Below are positions 1 to 6,085 of a stretch of DNA of 26,383 nt, one piece after another. Made by a program: the position numbers and the translations under genes. The DNA comes from a virus. The notes under the pieces are model-generated. The model ran no database searches and had not been told where the DNA came from. It worked only from the letters and a program-made list of their open reading frames with translations. Positions within the stretch are counted from its first letter, which is position 1; every line of letters starts with the position of its first letter. The stretch spans positions 1-26,383 of IMG/VR virus record IMGVR_UViG_3300013120_000241; one strand, 5' to 3'.

Positions 1-941
1 TCAGTACTACACTTGCGTTTGTAACCTTCATCGTAATAGTCGGGCATGTTTCCGCTTTTAGGGTCTTGTTTCTTTTGAATATCCTCTTTTGTCTTGTTCC
101 ATATCGAATAAGGTAAAGCACTTTCTTTTAGAATATCTTTGTCAATCCATTGTATCAACTTTCTTTCGTAATTGAAGAACTGACTTTCAAAACTTCCCTT
201 ATCAATATGATGACCGCAAAAGTCCTTTATCTGGAGTTCTAGTATTTCCCATCTTTTAGGGTAATTCTTATCTAACCAATTCTTAGAAGTTGCATAATCC
301 CAAATTGTGTTTCTTAATTCAATCCATAGTTCCTTTTTAGATTCAGCATCTAAGTTAGTGTACTTGTTTTTAATGTCTGCTGTTAACGCTGAATCAGGAT
401 GATCCATTGGCTCGAATCCTACTGACTTTTGAACTTCTGAAAGAGAATTTGTGGGTGTGTGCTCTACACTCTCTTTATTAATCTTATTATAATCTATTAT
501 AGTATTATTAATAGTGTGTACACTTTGTACACTACTGTCTGTACGATCTGTACGTTCTTGAGTGTACGTTTCGTTCACACTAGAGTGCTCACTTTGTACA
601 TTCTTGAGTGTACGGCCCTCTATGATATCATTAAGGCACTTTTGATTGATTTTATAGTACAATTTCTTAGGAACTCCTTTTTGCTTCTCTTCCAGGATAT
701 TTAAATCTCTCAAGACCTTTCTTGCGTTCTCTTGATTACGTCTTGTCATGCCTGTTTCTTGGAACAATTGATCTTGCGTTCTATAGATCCAACCGTCTTT
801 ACAAGACTCTTGTTTAGTCCAATAAAGCAATTGAGAAATAAATAAACCTGCATTTACAGACTTACATAAAATCGCTAAATCAACATGATAAGCCACTATT
901 TTAGAGCTAAATCCGATTAAGGCAGGGTATTGAATATTCAT
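1..941 (-). CDS. phage DNA replication initiation protein, winged-helix N-terminus (partial, cut by left edge)
   Basis: The frame is open from an ATG at 941-939 to the window edge, about 313 codons with no stop. The N-terminal 80 residues (NAGLFISQLLYWTKQ, then GWIYRTQDQLFQETGMTRRNQENARKVL) resemble the winged-helix DNA-binding domain of phage replication proteins of the DnaD/O type. The middle is a Thr/Ser/Asn-rich linker (about residues 115-165). After it comes a Trp- and Lys-rich C-terminal region (WIELRNTIWDYATSKNWL and on). The family probably binds the phage origin and recruits helicase; that role is inferred. The start overlaps the antirepressor stop as TAATG, so the two are translationally coupled. 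The DNA coding the linker is rich in short GTAC/GTACA-type repeats (about 520-615), which could serve as origin iterons. Confidence 0.72.
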   Translation of the reverse strand, partial: MNIQYPALIGFSSKIVAYHVDLAILCKSVNAGLFISQLLYWTKQESCKDGWIYRTQDQLFQETGMTRRNQENARKVLRDLNILEEKQKGVPKKLYYKINQKCLNDIIEGRTLKNVQSEHSSVNETYTQERTDRTDSSVQSVHTINNTIIDYNKINKESVEHTPTNSLSEVQKSVGFEPMDHPDSALTADIKNKYTNLDAESKKELWIELRNTIWDYATSKNWLDKNYPKRWEILELQIKDFCGHHIDKGSFESQFFNYERKLIQWIDKDILKESALPYSIWNKTKEDIQKKQDPKSGNMPDYYDEGYKRKCST

Positions 942-1696
942 TATACTATTGGCTCAATGCCGTTTTTAGTTAAATACTCATGTATTTTTAATCTGCCCTT
1001 TTGCGTCCACATTGTAGATAACCTTGCTTTTCCTGTAGAATCAATATGAGTACTTGATTTATGTAGACCCATATTTGAATATCTAGCATTTAAAACCCAT
1101 TGGTTATTGACTTTCCTCTGAACTTTTGCTGCATGAAGCATTTTATTTAGCTTATTAGCTGTTAATCCGTAGTCTTGTGCTATTTGTGAAGTTCTTAAAG
1201 CATCAGAAGTGGAAAGTATTACATCGTAATATGAAGCTTTTGGAAGAAGTTCTTTTATTTCTTCTTCTCTGGCATTCAAAAGTAATTCTTTTTCCTTATT
1301 ATTTACTTCAAGTGCCTTCTTTTCTTCTTGCTCCTTAATCCAATGTTTAGCCCTTTCAATAGGATCTTCAATCTGATATGATGGAGTAGTGATTGATTTT
1401 ACTTGTTTCTCGCATTCGATGAAATATTTTCTTATTTCTTCGCCTTTTTCAGATCTTGCCATCATTGATATTCTTTTAGATGTATCAATAGTTAAAGAAA
1501 AATCAAAAGATTCATTACCGTTCACCATTGTGGAGAACGTCTCATAGTCAATATTCTCAATCAAAAAGTCATTATCTGTAATGTTTTTCTTGTACCATCT
1601 AGCCCAATGCTTTTTGTCGTAGCCTAAAAATAAATACAACTCCTTTGCACTTACTAGTTTTTTACCTTCTTTTTCGTGGATTTTAATTAACTGCAT
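941..1696 (-). CDS. phage antirepressor (AntA/AntB N-terminal domain, KilAC C-terminal domain)
   Basis: This 251-aa protein has two recognisable halves. Residues about 10-95 (LVSAKELYLFLGYDKKHWARW, then NIDYETFSTM and SKRISMMARSEKGEEIRKYFIECE) form an AntA/AntB antirepressor domain. Residues about 140-251 (TSQIAQDYGLTANKLNKML, ending WTQKGRLKIHEYL) form a KilAC/ANT domain. A Lys/Glu-rich helix joins them. Antirepressors of this type bind or displace a phage repressor to permit lytic growth. The frame runs upstream to a TTG at 1705, but the ATG at 1696 is preferred because it overlaps the upstream stop as TAATG, the junction style of this operon. It lies between an unknown protein and the replication gene, so it is expressed with replication functions. 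Confidence 0.88.
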   Translation of the reverse strand: MQLIKIHEKEGKKLVSAKELYLFLGYDKKHWARWYKKNITDNDFLIENIDYETFSTMVNGNESFDFSLTIDTSKRISMMARSEKGEEIRKYFIECEKQVKSITTPSYQIEDPIERAKHWIKEQEEKKALEVNNKEKELLLNAREEEIKELLPKASYYDVILSTSDALRTSQIAQDYGLTANKLNKMLHAAKVQRKVNNQWVLNARYSNMGLHKSSTHIDSTGKARLSTMWTQKGRLKIHEYLTKNGIEPIV

Positions 1697-2004
1697 TATT
1701 TCCAATCTTTTAAAAATTCTTCAAACGTATAAACTTCATTTTTCGGACGATCTGCAAATACTTCTGTTTGTCCAACTGCTTCTAAATCATCTATAGCACT
1801 ACATATATCAATAAAACTATTTACATCTAAATGAAGCATTGAATTAACTATAATATTATCAAATTCATAAGCAGATTTTGTATTTAAAAAATCTCTAGGA
1901 TCACTAAAACCAATACTTTCTAGTTTTCTAAGTAACTCTATGTAAATGTTTTGCTTTGCTTTTAGAAGGTTTATTAAATCTTCTGAATCAATTTGTATTT
2001 TCAT
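1696..2004 (-). CDS. hypothetical protein, acidic, early leftward operon
   Basis: A 102-aa, mostly helical and acidic protein that I do not recognise. It starts MKIQIDSEDLINLLKAKQ and ends TFEEFLKDWK. No transmembrane segment, metal motif or catalytic signature is visible. Its start overlaps the stop of the ribbon-helix-helix gene as TAATG and its stop overlaps the antirepressor start the same way, so it is the second gene of a tightly coupled four-gene operon. The context suggests an accessory role in early regulation, but nothing in the sequence proves this. Confidence 0.7.
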   Translation of the reverse strand: MKIQIDSEDLINLLKAKQNIYIELLRKLESIGFSDPRDFLNTKSAYEFDNIIVNSMLHLDVNSFIDICSAIDDLEAVGQTEVFADRPKNEVYTFEEFLKDWK

Positions 2005-2153
2005 TATTTACTTTGTTTACGTTTTTTAAACTTGATATACATTTTCATTGCTTCGCTTACTTCTGCTGTGAATGACATATGTTCATCTACTATTAACTCG
2101 AAATCCCTTACTACATCTTCAGGAAGATCTAATGTTTTGCGTTTCCTTGCCAT
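2004..2153 (-). CDS. small ribbon-helix-helix DNA-binding protein
   Basis: A 49-aa gene. The protein begins MARKRKTLDLPEDVV, giving a short beta strand (KTLDLP) followed by two helices (EDVVRDFELIVDEH and SFTAEVSEAMKMYIKF) and a basic tail (KKRKQSK). This is the Arc/CopG/MetJ-like ribbon-helix-helix pattern, which binds DNA as a dimer through the strand. It is the first gene of the leftward early operon and sits next to a palindrome at 2192-2216, so it may autoregulate the divergent promoters; this is inferred. Its ATG lies only 4 nt after a -7 promoter box, implying a nearly leaderless mRNA. Its stop overlaps the next start as TAATG. Confidence 0.8.
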   Translation of the reverse strand: MARKRKTLDLPEDVVRDFELIVDEHMSFTAEVSEAMKMYIKFKKRKQSK

Positions 2154-2157
2154 GACA

Positions 2158-2189
2158 CAAATATGAAACAATAATTTTTATTAAACAAA
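2158..2189 (-). promoter_or_regulatory. Bacteroidota-type promoter for the leftward early operon
   Basis: On the minus strand a TTTG -33 box (2189-2186) is followed by a 20-nt spacer and CATATTTG (2165-2158), one mismatch from the -7 consensus TAnnTTTG. The ATG of the ribbon-helix-helix gene begins at 2153, 4 nt beyond the box. Confidence 0.65.
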
Positions 2190-2191
2190 TA

Positions 2192-2216
2192 TTTTACACA
2201 TAAATTTTATGTAAAA
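2192..2216. promoter_or_regulatory. palindromic operator candidate between divergent promoters
   Basis: The core ACATAAA-T-TTTATGT (2198-2212) is a perfect 7-bp inverted repeat with a 1-nt centre. It lies inside a longer imperfect palindrome bounded by TTTTAC and GTAAAA. It sits between the -33 boxes of the two divergent promoters, where a bound dimer could act on both. The likely binders are the ribbon-helix-helix protein or the HTH protein at 3267; this is inference. Confidence 0.5.
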
Positions 2217-2231
2217 AATATGTGCTTTTTA

Positions 2232-2263
2232 TTTGCATATTAAAAACCAATCCCCCATCTTTG
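2232..2263 (+). promoter_or_regulatory. Bacteroidota-type promoter for the rightward early operon
   Basis: TTTG (2232-2235), a 20-nt spacer and CATCTTTG (2256-2263) mirror the layout and the C-for-T variant of the leftward promoter at 2158-2189. A start near 2267 would leave an untranslated leader of about 30 nt before the ATG at 2299. Confidence 0.55.
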
Positions 2264-2298
2264 TAAGGCAATATCGCAAGAACGTAAACAGTAAGACA

Positions 2299-2523
2299 AT
2301 GGAAAACGTATCAAAATATTCGACAATAAGAAATTCGTACTTTATTAACAGAAGTAAAAAAGATGCTGAGGTATTAATGAGTAAGTATAAATACAAAGGT
2401 TTAGCTTTAGAAATGTTGAAATCTATTGCTAAAAAAGGTTACTATGTAGACTTGAATGCAAAGCAGGTGTTAATGGTAACTTTTAGAGGAAATAAAAAAA
2501 ATAGTACTTTTTGGGCTATATAA
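2299..2523 (+). CDS. hypothetical protein, first gene of the rightward early operon
   Basis: A 74-aa basic protein of unknown function. It begins MENVSKYSTIRNSYFI and ends VTFRGNKKNSTFWAI. A helical middle (DAEVLMSKYKYKGLALEMLKSIAKKGY) is followed by short strands. The frame extends back to a TTG at 2233, but that codon lies inside the -33 box, so the ATG at 2299 is chosen. This ATG is also preceded by a 17-nt sequence (TAAACAGTAAGACAATG, 2285-2301) that recurs exactly at the start of the gene at 6086, which supports the choice. A hairpin follows the stop codon. Confidence 0.65.
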   Translation: MENVSKYSTIRNSYFINRSKKDAEVLMSKYKYKGLALEMLKSIAKKGYYVDLNAKQVLMVTFRGNKKNSTFWAI

Positions 2524-2536
2524 AAACTAAAGGTTT

Positions 2537-2554
2537 GCGGTCATCCTAAACCGC
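2537..2554 (+). terminator. intergenic hairpin, possible weak terminator
   Basis: GCGGT (2537-2541) pairs with ACCGC (2550-2554) around an 8-nt loop and is followed by TTTTGTT just before the next ATG. The stem is short, so read-through or attenuation is more likely than full termination. Confidence 0.45.
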
Positions 2555-2561
2555 TTTTGTT

Positions 2562-2918
2562 ATGGAGAAACTATTAAGTAAATACAGAAAGCAAAGACAA
2601 AAATCTTTAGACGCAATACATTCTATTAATATACAAATAGGCTATAATAGAAATAATAATGTAAGCAATTCTGAATTACATTTAGAGCAAAGAATTTACC
2701 AATCGCAAGTAAATATATTAGATAAAGTAATATGTGATTTTATTAATGAATTTGAAAGTCTATTAGAGTCTAAAAGATACGGTGAACTAATTTCACATGA
2801 TACCGATGAAAGAATACATAAGTCAATTAATAACAGTTTGATTGATGAGTTAATAGCTGAAATTAAAAACGAGCCCTTAAAAAATAAAAGTAATGGAAAT
2901 CAAGATAACATATTTTAA
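2562..2918 (+). CDS. hypothetical protein, helical and charged
   Basis: A 118-aa protein of unknown function. It opens with a basic helix (MEKLLSKYRKQRQKSLDAI), has long amphipathic helices in the middle (ELHLEQRIYQSQVNILDKVICDFINEFESLLES), and ends in a polar Asn/Lys-rich tail. No known domain is apparent. Its last 26 nt overlap the start of the next small gene at 2893, which uses another frame. It sits in the early operon between a hairpin and two further very small genes. Confidence 0.65.
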   Translation: MEKLLSKYRKQRQKSLDAIHSINIQIGYNRNNNVSNSELHLEQRIYQSQVNILDKVICDFINEFESLLESKRYGELISHDTDERIHKSINNSLIDELIAEIKNEPLKNKSNGNQDNIF

Positions 2919-3042
2919 CTACGGTGATTACGACACGATATTAATTCAAGGGCGTAATTTACTAGACTGCTTGCAGCATTTTTGGGAGCTTAAAGGGATT
3001 GATACGTTTATTAAAAATATTGAAAATACAGAGGAGGTATGA
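2893..3042 (+). CDS. hypothetical small protein (49 aa)
   Basis: A 49-codon ORF that begins inside the 3' end of the preceding gene and ends in an ATGA overlap with the next gene. The peptide begins MEIKITYFNYGDYDTILIQG, a strand-rich start, and continues with a helix (NLLDCLQHFWELKGIDTFI) and an acidic end. The overlaps on both sides and the protein-like composition support it as a real gene. The function is not recognised. Confidence 0.55.
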   Translation: MEIKITYFNYGDYDTILIQGRNLLDCLQHFWELKGIDTFIKNIENTEEV

Positions 3043-3200
3043 AGCATTTAAGAAAACAAAATCCCCGTTTATGGAATTACCTTGAAAGCATAATTTCATT
3101 TAAGGGTGTAAGGCCATTAGACCAATACAGCAAAGAGGAGTTACAAAAGTTACTCGCTGAGTATATGAAAAAGGATTTTGAACAGTTTAAAAATAGTTAG
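3039..3200 (+). CDS. hypothetical small basic protein (53 aa)
   Basis: A 53-aa ORF beginning MKHLRKQNPRLWNYLESI, with a second helix EELQKLLAEYMKKDFEQF. The start overlaps the previous stop as ATGA, so translation is probably coupled. A GGAGG sequence lies immediately before the ATG (3031-3037). It looks like a Shine-Dalgarno sequence but is too close for normal spacing and may be chance, as such sites are rare here. It is the last gene before a new promoter at 3233. The function is unknown. Confidence 0.55.
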   Translation: MKHLRKQNPRLWNYLESIISFKGVRPLDQYSKEELQKLLAEYMKKDFEQFKNS

Positions 3201-3222
3201 TAGAAATTAATTTAAAATAACA

Positions 3223-3240
3223 GTTGCATTTTTTTGCAAC
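3223..3240. promoter_or_regulatory. inverted repeat overlapping the -33 box of the HTH gene promoter
   Basis: GTTGCA (3223-3228) and TGCAAC (3235-3240) form a perfect 6-bp inverted repeat around a T6 spacer. The repeat covers the TTTG -33 box at 3233-3236, so a bound protein would block RNA polymerase. Autoregulation by the HTH protein encoded just downstream is the simplest reading; this is inferred. Confidence 0.5.
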
Positions 3241-3263
3241 ATTAAAATATTTTTGTAGATTTG
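3233..3263 (+). promoter_or_regulatory. Bacteroidota-type promoter for the HTH gene
   Basis: TTTG (3233-3236), a 19-nt spacer and TAGATTTG (3256-3263), an exact match to TAnnTTTG, make this the best promoter match in the window. The start codon at 3267 is 3 nt past the -7 box, so the transcript should start at or next to the ATG. Confidence 0.75.
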
Positions 3264-3266
3264 AAT

Positions 3267-3488
3267 ATGAAATCAAACGAATGGAAAAGAAAAACAATAA
3301 AGGATTACCGTAATAAATTAAGGTTATCACAAAAAGATGCTAGTAAGCAGATAGGTATAGATAACACTCACCTATCTAAATACGAATCAGGTAAACTTAA
3401 ACTATCCCCAAAGATGTTTTTCCGCATCATGAAGGCTTATAAAGCTGACATTGGGGATATGAAAGTTAAGGATGTATTTGATTTATAA
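3267..3488 (+). CDS. Cro/CI-like helix-turn-helix (XRE family) regulator
   Basis: A 73-aa single-domain protein. Residues about 10-66 form an HTH_3 fold: IKDYRNKLRLSQKDASKQIG is the first helix and turn, and IDNTHLSKYESGKLKLSPK holds the recognition helix with the typical LS.YE.G.L.LS pattern. There is no C-terminal dimerisation or cleavage domain, so it is Cro-sized rather than a CI/LexA-type repressor. The frame continues back to a TTG at 3261, but that codon is part of the -7 promoter box, so the ATG at 3267 is chosen. An inverted repeat over its own promoter suggests negative autoregulation. Confidence 0.88.
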   Translation: MKSNEWKRKTIKDYRNKLRLSQKDASKQIGIDNTHLSKYESGKLKLSPKMFFRIMKAYKADIGDMKVKDVFDL

Positions 3489-3496
3489 CGTGTTAA

Positions 3497-3519
3497 ATAT
3501 GGAGCATTTTGCTCTATAT
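3497..3519 (+). terminator. hairpin after the HTH gene
   Basis: ATATGGAGC (3497-3505) pairs with GCTCTATAT (3511-3519) around a 5-nt loop, 9 pairs with one G-U. It is followed by TATTTGTT, a poor T tract, so partial termination or mRNA protection is as likely as termination. Confidence 0.5.
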
Positions 3520-3552
3520 TATTTGTTATGATTTTTAAACTAAAATAAGATT

Positions 3553-3897
3553 ATGAAAGATTTACTGTTAAAATGGTTTATTAATGGAAATGTAGGTATT
3601 TCATCCCAAACAATGGCTTCAGCTTTTATTGGGGAGAGGATAATTAACTATCATTCAGTACCTTATGATAATTCGGATTTCAATAGATGTTTTGATATGG
3701 TTACTCAAGTAGGAGCAACTAATGAAGATTTGAAAAAAGTTTCAGACATGTACCCTTATTGGAGTCCTTTTATTGAAAATTGGGGTGAATTATGTTCATT
3801 GAAATTTTCTAGTGATAAGAATAAATTATATGAACGGATAAAAGAATTAGTAAAAGAGTCTAATTCAATAATGAAAACTAATGATATCGGTTTTTAA
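3553..3897 (+). CDS. small phage protein of a widespread uncharacterised type
   Basis: A 114-aa protein. The order of motifs, an N-terminal WFINGNVGISSQTMAS, a central YDNSDFNRCFDMV and a later SDMYPYWSPFIENW, matches a small accessory protein I recall from many phages and prophages (pattern P.D..DF.RC followed by S..W..L). That match is from memory and unverified, and the family's function is unknown to me. It has no signal peptide or TM segment. It lies between hairpins in the early operon, like a self-contained cassette. Confidence 0.7.
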   Translation: MKDLLLKWFINGNVGISSQTMASAFIGERIINYHSVPYDNSDFNRCFDMVTQVGATNEDLKKVSDMYPYWSPFIENWGELCSLKFSSDKNKLYERIKELVKESNSIMKTNDIGF

Positions 3898-3949
3898 TCA
3901 TAACACTATGTATGTCGTTATTTTCCTTTATGATATAAATAACTAAGAT

Positions 3950-4189
3950 ATGACAACAGAAGAACTAAAAAAGAAATACGACCACTTATGGAGTGGTGAT
4001 GTTATTCAAGGCGGTGATTGGATAGAGTATGTAGAATTTGACGACATCCACGAAATAATAGAAACTGAAATAAAGGAAAATAACGACATACATAGTGTTA
4101 TGCGGAGCAATAAACTAAAACCTAATGAGGTAATAGTTGATAAAGAATATTTGAAGAAGTTAGAGAACTTTTATAATAGTTACGCATAA
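3950..4189 (+). CDS. hypothetical acidic protein
   Basis: A 79-aa acidic protein that begins MTTEELKKKYDHLWSGD and ends KEYLKKLENFYNSYA. A central IEYVEFDDIHEIIETEIKE stretch is strongly negative. No domain is recognised. It sits alone between two intergenic gaps of about 50-60 nt in the rightward operon; the upstream gap can pair ATCATAA (3897-3903) with TTATGAT (3928-3934). Confidence 0.6.
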   Translation: MTTEELKKKYDHLWSGDVIQGGDWIEYVEFDDIHEIIETEIKENNDIHSVMRSNKLKPNEVIVDKEYLKKLENFYNSYA

Positions 4190-4251
4190 CACCGAAATAA
4201 AATGCGTTTTAATGCTTTTTATGAAGTGTTATCAATTTTAAAAGTAAGAAA

Positions 4252-4617
4252 ATGAACAGAATATTAGGAGGTCGATACACCAGTTTAGGCCGTAAAAACA
4301 AAGTAAAAGAAAAAAGGCTTGAAGAAAAGTTTGCAAAAACATCTGTAGACAATCAAGTATGGGATGAATCCAAAAAACCTACATACGATTACTGTATCCG
4401 TGAAAAAATACGTTTGCAGGGTGATTATACACAATTACAAATCAAGCTCCATAATGAACTCGTGAGGCTTAAATATGAGCAAATGAGAGAGGATAATGAA
4501 GAGCTTATTTCACTTACTAAAGAAATCATTCAGGATTATTTTGACAAACTTGAAATGATGAAAATAGAATTTATTCACAAATTTAAAGAAGAACCGAATG
4601 ACATTGCAAGAAATTAG
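4252..4617 (+). CDS. hypothetical protein, charged, probable coiled coil
   Basis: A 121-aa protein. The N-terminus is basic and glycine-containing (MNRILGGRYTSLGRKNK), followed by charged helices (KEKRLEEKFAKT and later LHNELVRLKYEQMREDNEELISLTKEIIQDYF) that look like a coiled coil. No family is recognised. Its last 20 nt overlap the start of the next gene in another frame, so the two are probably translated together. Confidence 0.65.
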   Translation: MNRILGGRYTSLGRKNKVKEKRLEEKFAKTSVDNQVWDESKKPTYDYCIREKIRLQGDYTQLQIKLHNELVRLKYEQMREDNEELISLTKEIIQDYFDKLEMMKIEFIHKFKEEPNDIARN

Positions 4618-4978
4618 AAGTAAAAACTTTAAAAGAAAAGAAGAAAACCCTTATAATTTTCCGCCTTATGATAGGTCTATAAGTAAAGTAGTGAATGAAT
4701 GTACTCATAAACATAACCCTATTAAAGGTAAACCAATTGCTTATGGTGGCCGTATTGACCATGATACTAGATGTAAAAAAGGATCTCCAGCCAAAGCAAA
4801 AATATACTTTGTAAAAGGAATTGGAGAAGTAAGAGGATTAAAAGGTCTTAGCAAAGTAATTAGAATGCAATACAAGACAGTCGAGTATTATGCTCAAAGA
4901 ATACAAGAAAAAAAAGGAAAGTATTATAAATTTGAAAATAGTTTAGGCCATAAACTTCAAATAAAATTAATAAAATAG
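4598..4978 (+). CDS. hypothetical basic protein with a possible DNA-binding helix pair
   Basis: A 126-aa, strongly basic protein. The middle contains NECTHKHNPIKGKPIAYGG and HDTRCKKGSPAKAK, with several Cys and His residues that could hold a metal, though no standard finger spacing is clear. The C-terminal part (GLKGLSKVIRMQYKTVEYYAQRIQ) resembles a helix-turn-helix, as in small DNA-binding modules. Nucleic-acid binding is therefore a reasonable guess and no more. It overlaps the preceding gene by 20 nt and is followed 3 nt later by a very small ORF. Confidence 0.6.
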   Translation: MTLQEIRSKNFKRKEENPYNFPPYDRSISKVVNECTHKHNPIKGKPIAYGGRIDHDTRCKKGSPAKAKIYFVKGIGEVRGLKGLSKVIRMQYKTVEYYAQRIQEKKGKYYKFENSLGHKLQIKLIK

Positions 4979-4981
4979 CTT

Positions 4982-5044
4982 ATGAGAGTTTTAAGTTTAA
5001 TCATAGTAAAATTGATAGGGAAAATTTTTAAAAGAAAGAAGTAA
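4982..5044 (+). CDS. possible 20-aa hydrophobic/basic peptide
   Basis: The peptide MRVLSLIIVKLIGKIFKRKK is a hydrophobic run followed by a basic end, the shape of a small membrane-binding peptide. It is retained because its stop overlaps the next start as TAATG and it starts 3 nt after the previous stop, fitting the junctions of this operon. At this length chance cannot be excluded. Confidence 0.35.
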   Translation: MRVLSLIIVKLIGKIFKRKK

Positions 5045-5205
5045 TGAAATGGTTATTGTTATTTTTATTTAAAAAAAGTATAGATAAATATTTAAAGCAT
5101 AATGAAAGAGGTGCTAACATATATTATATATCTGAAAAAAATAATTGGACTTTAGATTATACTTTGGCGGTTAAAAGATTAGTAGAATATTTAAATTTAA
5201 AGTAA
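5044..5205 (+). CDS. hypothetical small protein (53 aa)
   Basis: A 53-aa ORF beginning MKWLLLFLFKKSIDKYLK and ending LAVKRLVEYLNLK. The first 10 residues are hydrophobic but too few for a full TM helix. Most of the protein (ANIYYISEKNNWTLDYTLAVKRLVEYL) looks like a compact helix-rich domain similar in shape to a winged helix. It is joined by TAATG overlaps to the genes on both sides, which is the main support for it. The function is unknown. Confidence 0.5.
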   Translation: MKWLLLFLFKKSIDKYLKHNERGANIYYISEKNNWTLDYTLAVKRLVEYLNLK

Positions 5206-5720
5206 TGACAACTAGTATTATACTTACAGATCTAGCACGTAAATGCAGTGCTATAACGAAAGAAAAAGGCTTCTTTGATGTCTGGCAGGGTGACGAAATT
5301 GGACTGCTTAAACACAATGTACTGCAACAATACGGAGAGCTTGCGGAAGCTTATGAAGCAAAAAGGAAAGGAAGGTTTTATTCTGGAACATTTGAAAAAG
5401 ATACCTTTGAAGATGAACTTGCAGACGTGTGTATTTTTGGATTAAGTTGTTTAGGGTATTTTGAATATGATATACTTTTTGAAAGCTTCAAACCTGATAA
5501 TGTGATTTATGAATGTTCTTATGAATCTTTTTATATCCATATGATGCAACCTACATATAATTTAGAATACAAAAAATATAATATGTTAGGTCATATTAAT
5601 TTTATAATTGTATCTCTTATATGTTTTTGTGAATATAAAGGTATTGACATCTTCATGCACATTGAACAGAAAATGCAATACAATGCAGGTAGGGAGAAGT
5701 TACACGGTAAAAAGTTTTAA
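5205..5720 (+). CDS. MazG-like nucleotide pyrophosphohydrolase
   Basis: A 171-aa protein with the all-alpha NTP pyrophosphohydrolase pattern: an EXXE-type first motif in LQQYGELAEAYEAKRKG (residues about 40-56) and a second acidic motif in FEDELADVCIFGL (about 67-79), together the Mg-binding E..E and E..D set. The end, NAGREKLHGKKF, matches the usual conserved C-terminus of phage MazG-like proteins. The family hydrolyses (d)NTPs to monophosphate and pyrophosphate, which for a phage could adjust nucleotide pools or alarmone levels. The Phe/Tyr-rich insert between residues 85 and 150 is longer than in minimal family members. Its start overlaps the previous stop as TAATG. Confidence 0.8.
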   Translation: MTTSIILTDLARKCSAITKEKGFFDVWQGDEIGLLKHNVLQQYGELAEAYEAKRKGRFYSGTFEKDTFEDELADVCIFGLSCLGYFEYDILFESFKPDNVIYECSYESFYIHMMQPTYNLEYKKYNMLGHINFIIVSLICFCEYKGIDIFMHIEQKMQYNAGREKLHGKKF

Positions 5721-5734
5721 TCTATAACACACAA

Positions 5735-5784
5735 AATCTAATAGATATTATCAATTTGACTATCAAGTTAGTATCTATTAGATT
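5735..5784 (+). repeat. 13-bp perfect inverted repeat between early genes
   Basis: AATCTAATAGATA (5735-5747) and TATCTATTAGATT (5772-5784) are perfect complements separated by 24 nt. The loop carries its own TTGA/TCAA mini-stem (5756-5766). No T tract follows, so this is not a classic terminator. It may protect or process mRNA, or bind protein as DNA. Confidence 0.6.
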
Positions 5785-5809
5785 GCGGTATACTTAAAAC
5801 AGTAAAGTA

Positions 5810-6067
5810 ATGGATAGTAATACAGCTTTTGATTTCAAATGGAGATCAAATCAACTATTAGAATTAATTAGTGAAGTAGATTTATTAAAAAGAGCGATTG
5901 ATAAAAATTGCCCTGAAAAACCAAAATGCTACATAAAATTTGGTTATAATCAAGAGGTTAATTTTGAAGTGCCTCAAGAAGCTATTATTGATTACGCAAC
6001 AAAAACAATTGCAATCAAAACAAAAGAGATTGAAGAATTAGAAAAAGAGATTAAAGAAATGTTATAA
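5810..6067 (+). CDS. hypothetical protein with C-terminal coiled coil
   Basis: An 85-aa protein. An N-terminal helix (FDFKWRSNQLLELISEVDLLKRAI) is followed by a short beta part (CYIKFGYNQEVNFEVP) and a Lys/Glu-rich coiled coil (TKEIEELEKEIKEML). No domain is recognised. The sequence before its ATG (AAAACAGTAAAGTAATG) is a variant of the 17-nt initiation context shared by the genes at 2299 and 6086. Confidence 0.65.
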   Translation: MDSNTAFDFKWRSNQLLELISEVDLLKRAIDKNCPEKPKCYIKFGYNQEVNFEVPQEAIIDYATKTIAIKTKEIEELEKEIKEML

Positions 6068-6085
6068 CCGTTAAACAGTAAGACA

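Noticed and set aside
459-704. An 81-codon plus-strand open frame rich in Tyr, Leu and Ile
   Set aside because: It is antisense to the replication protein, which is open through the window edge and has recognisable winged-helix sequence. The plus product has repeat-like low complexity.
2154-2298. A CRISPR or iteron array in the AT-rich divergent region
   Set aside because: No repeated unit with regular spacing is present; only one palindrome and two promoters are visible.
3031-3038. A GGAGG Shine-Dalgarno site for the gene at 3039
   Set aside because: It sits directly against the ATG, too close for normal pairing with 16S rRNA, and other genes here lack such sites. It is treated as coding sequence of the previous gene.
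4190-4251. A hairpin between the genes at 3950 and 4252
   Set aside because: Only an AT-only 6-bp stem (ATAAAA/TTTTAT) can be drawn, which is expected by chance at this base composition.
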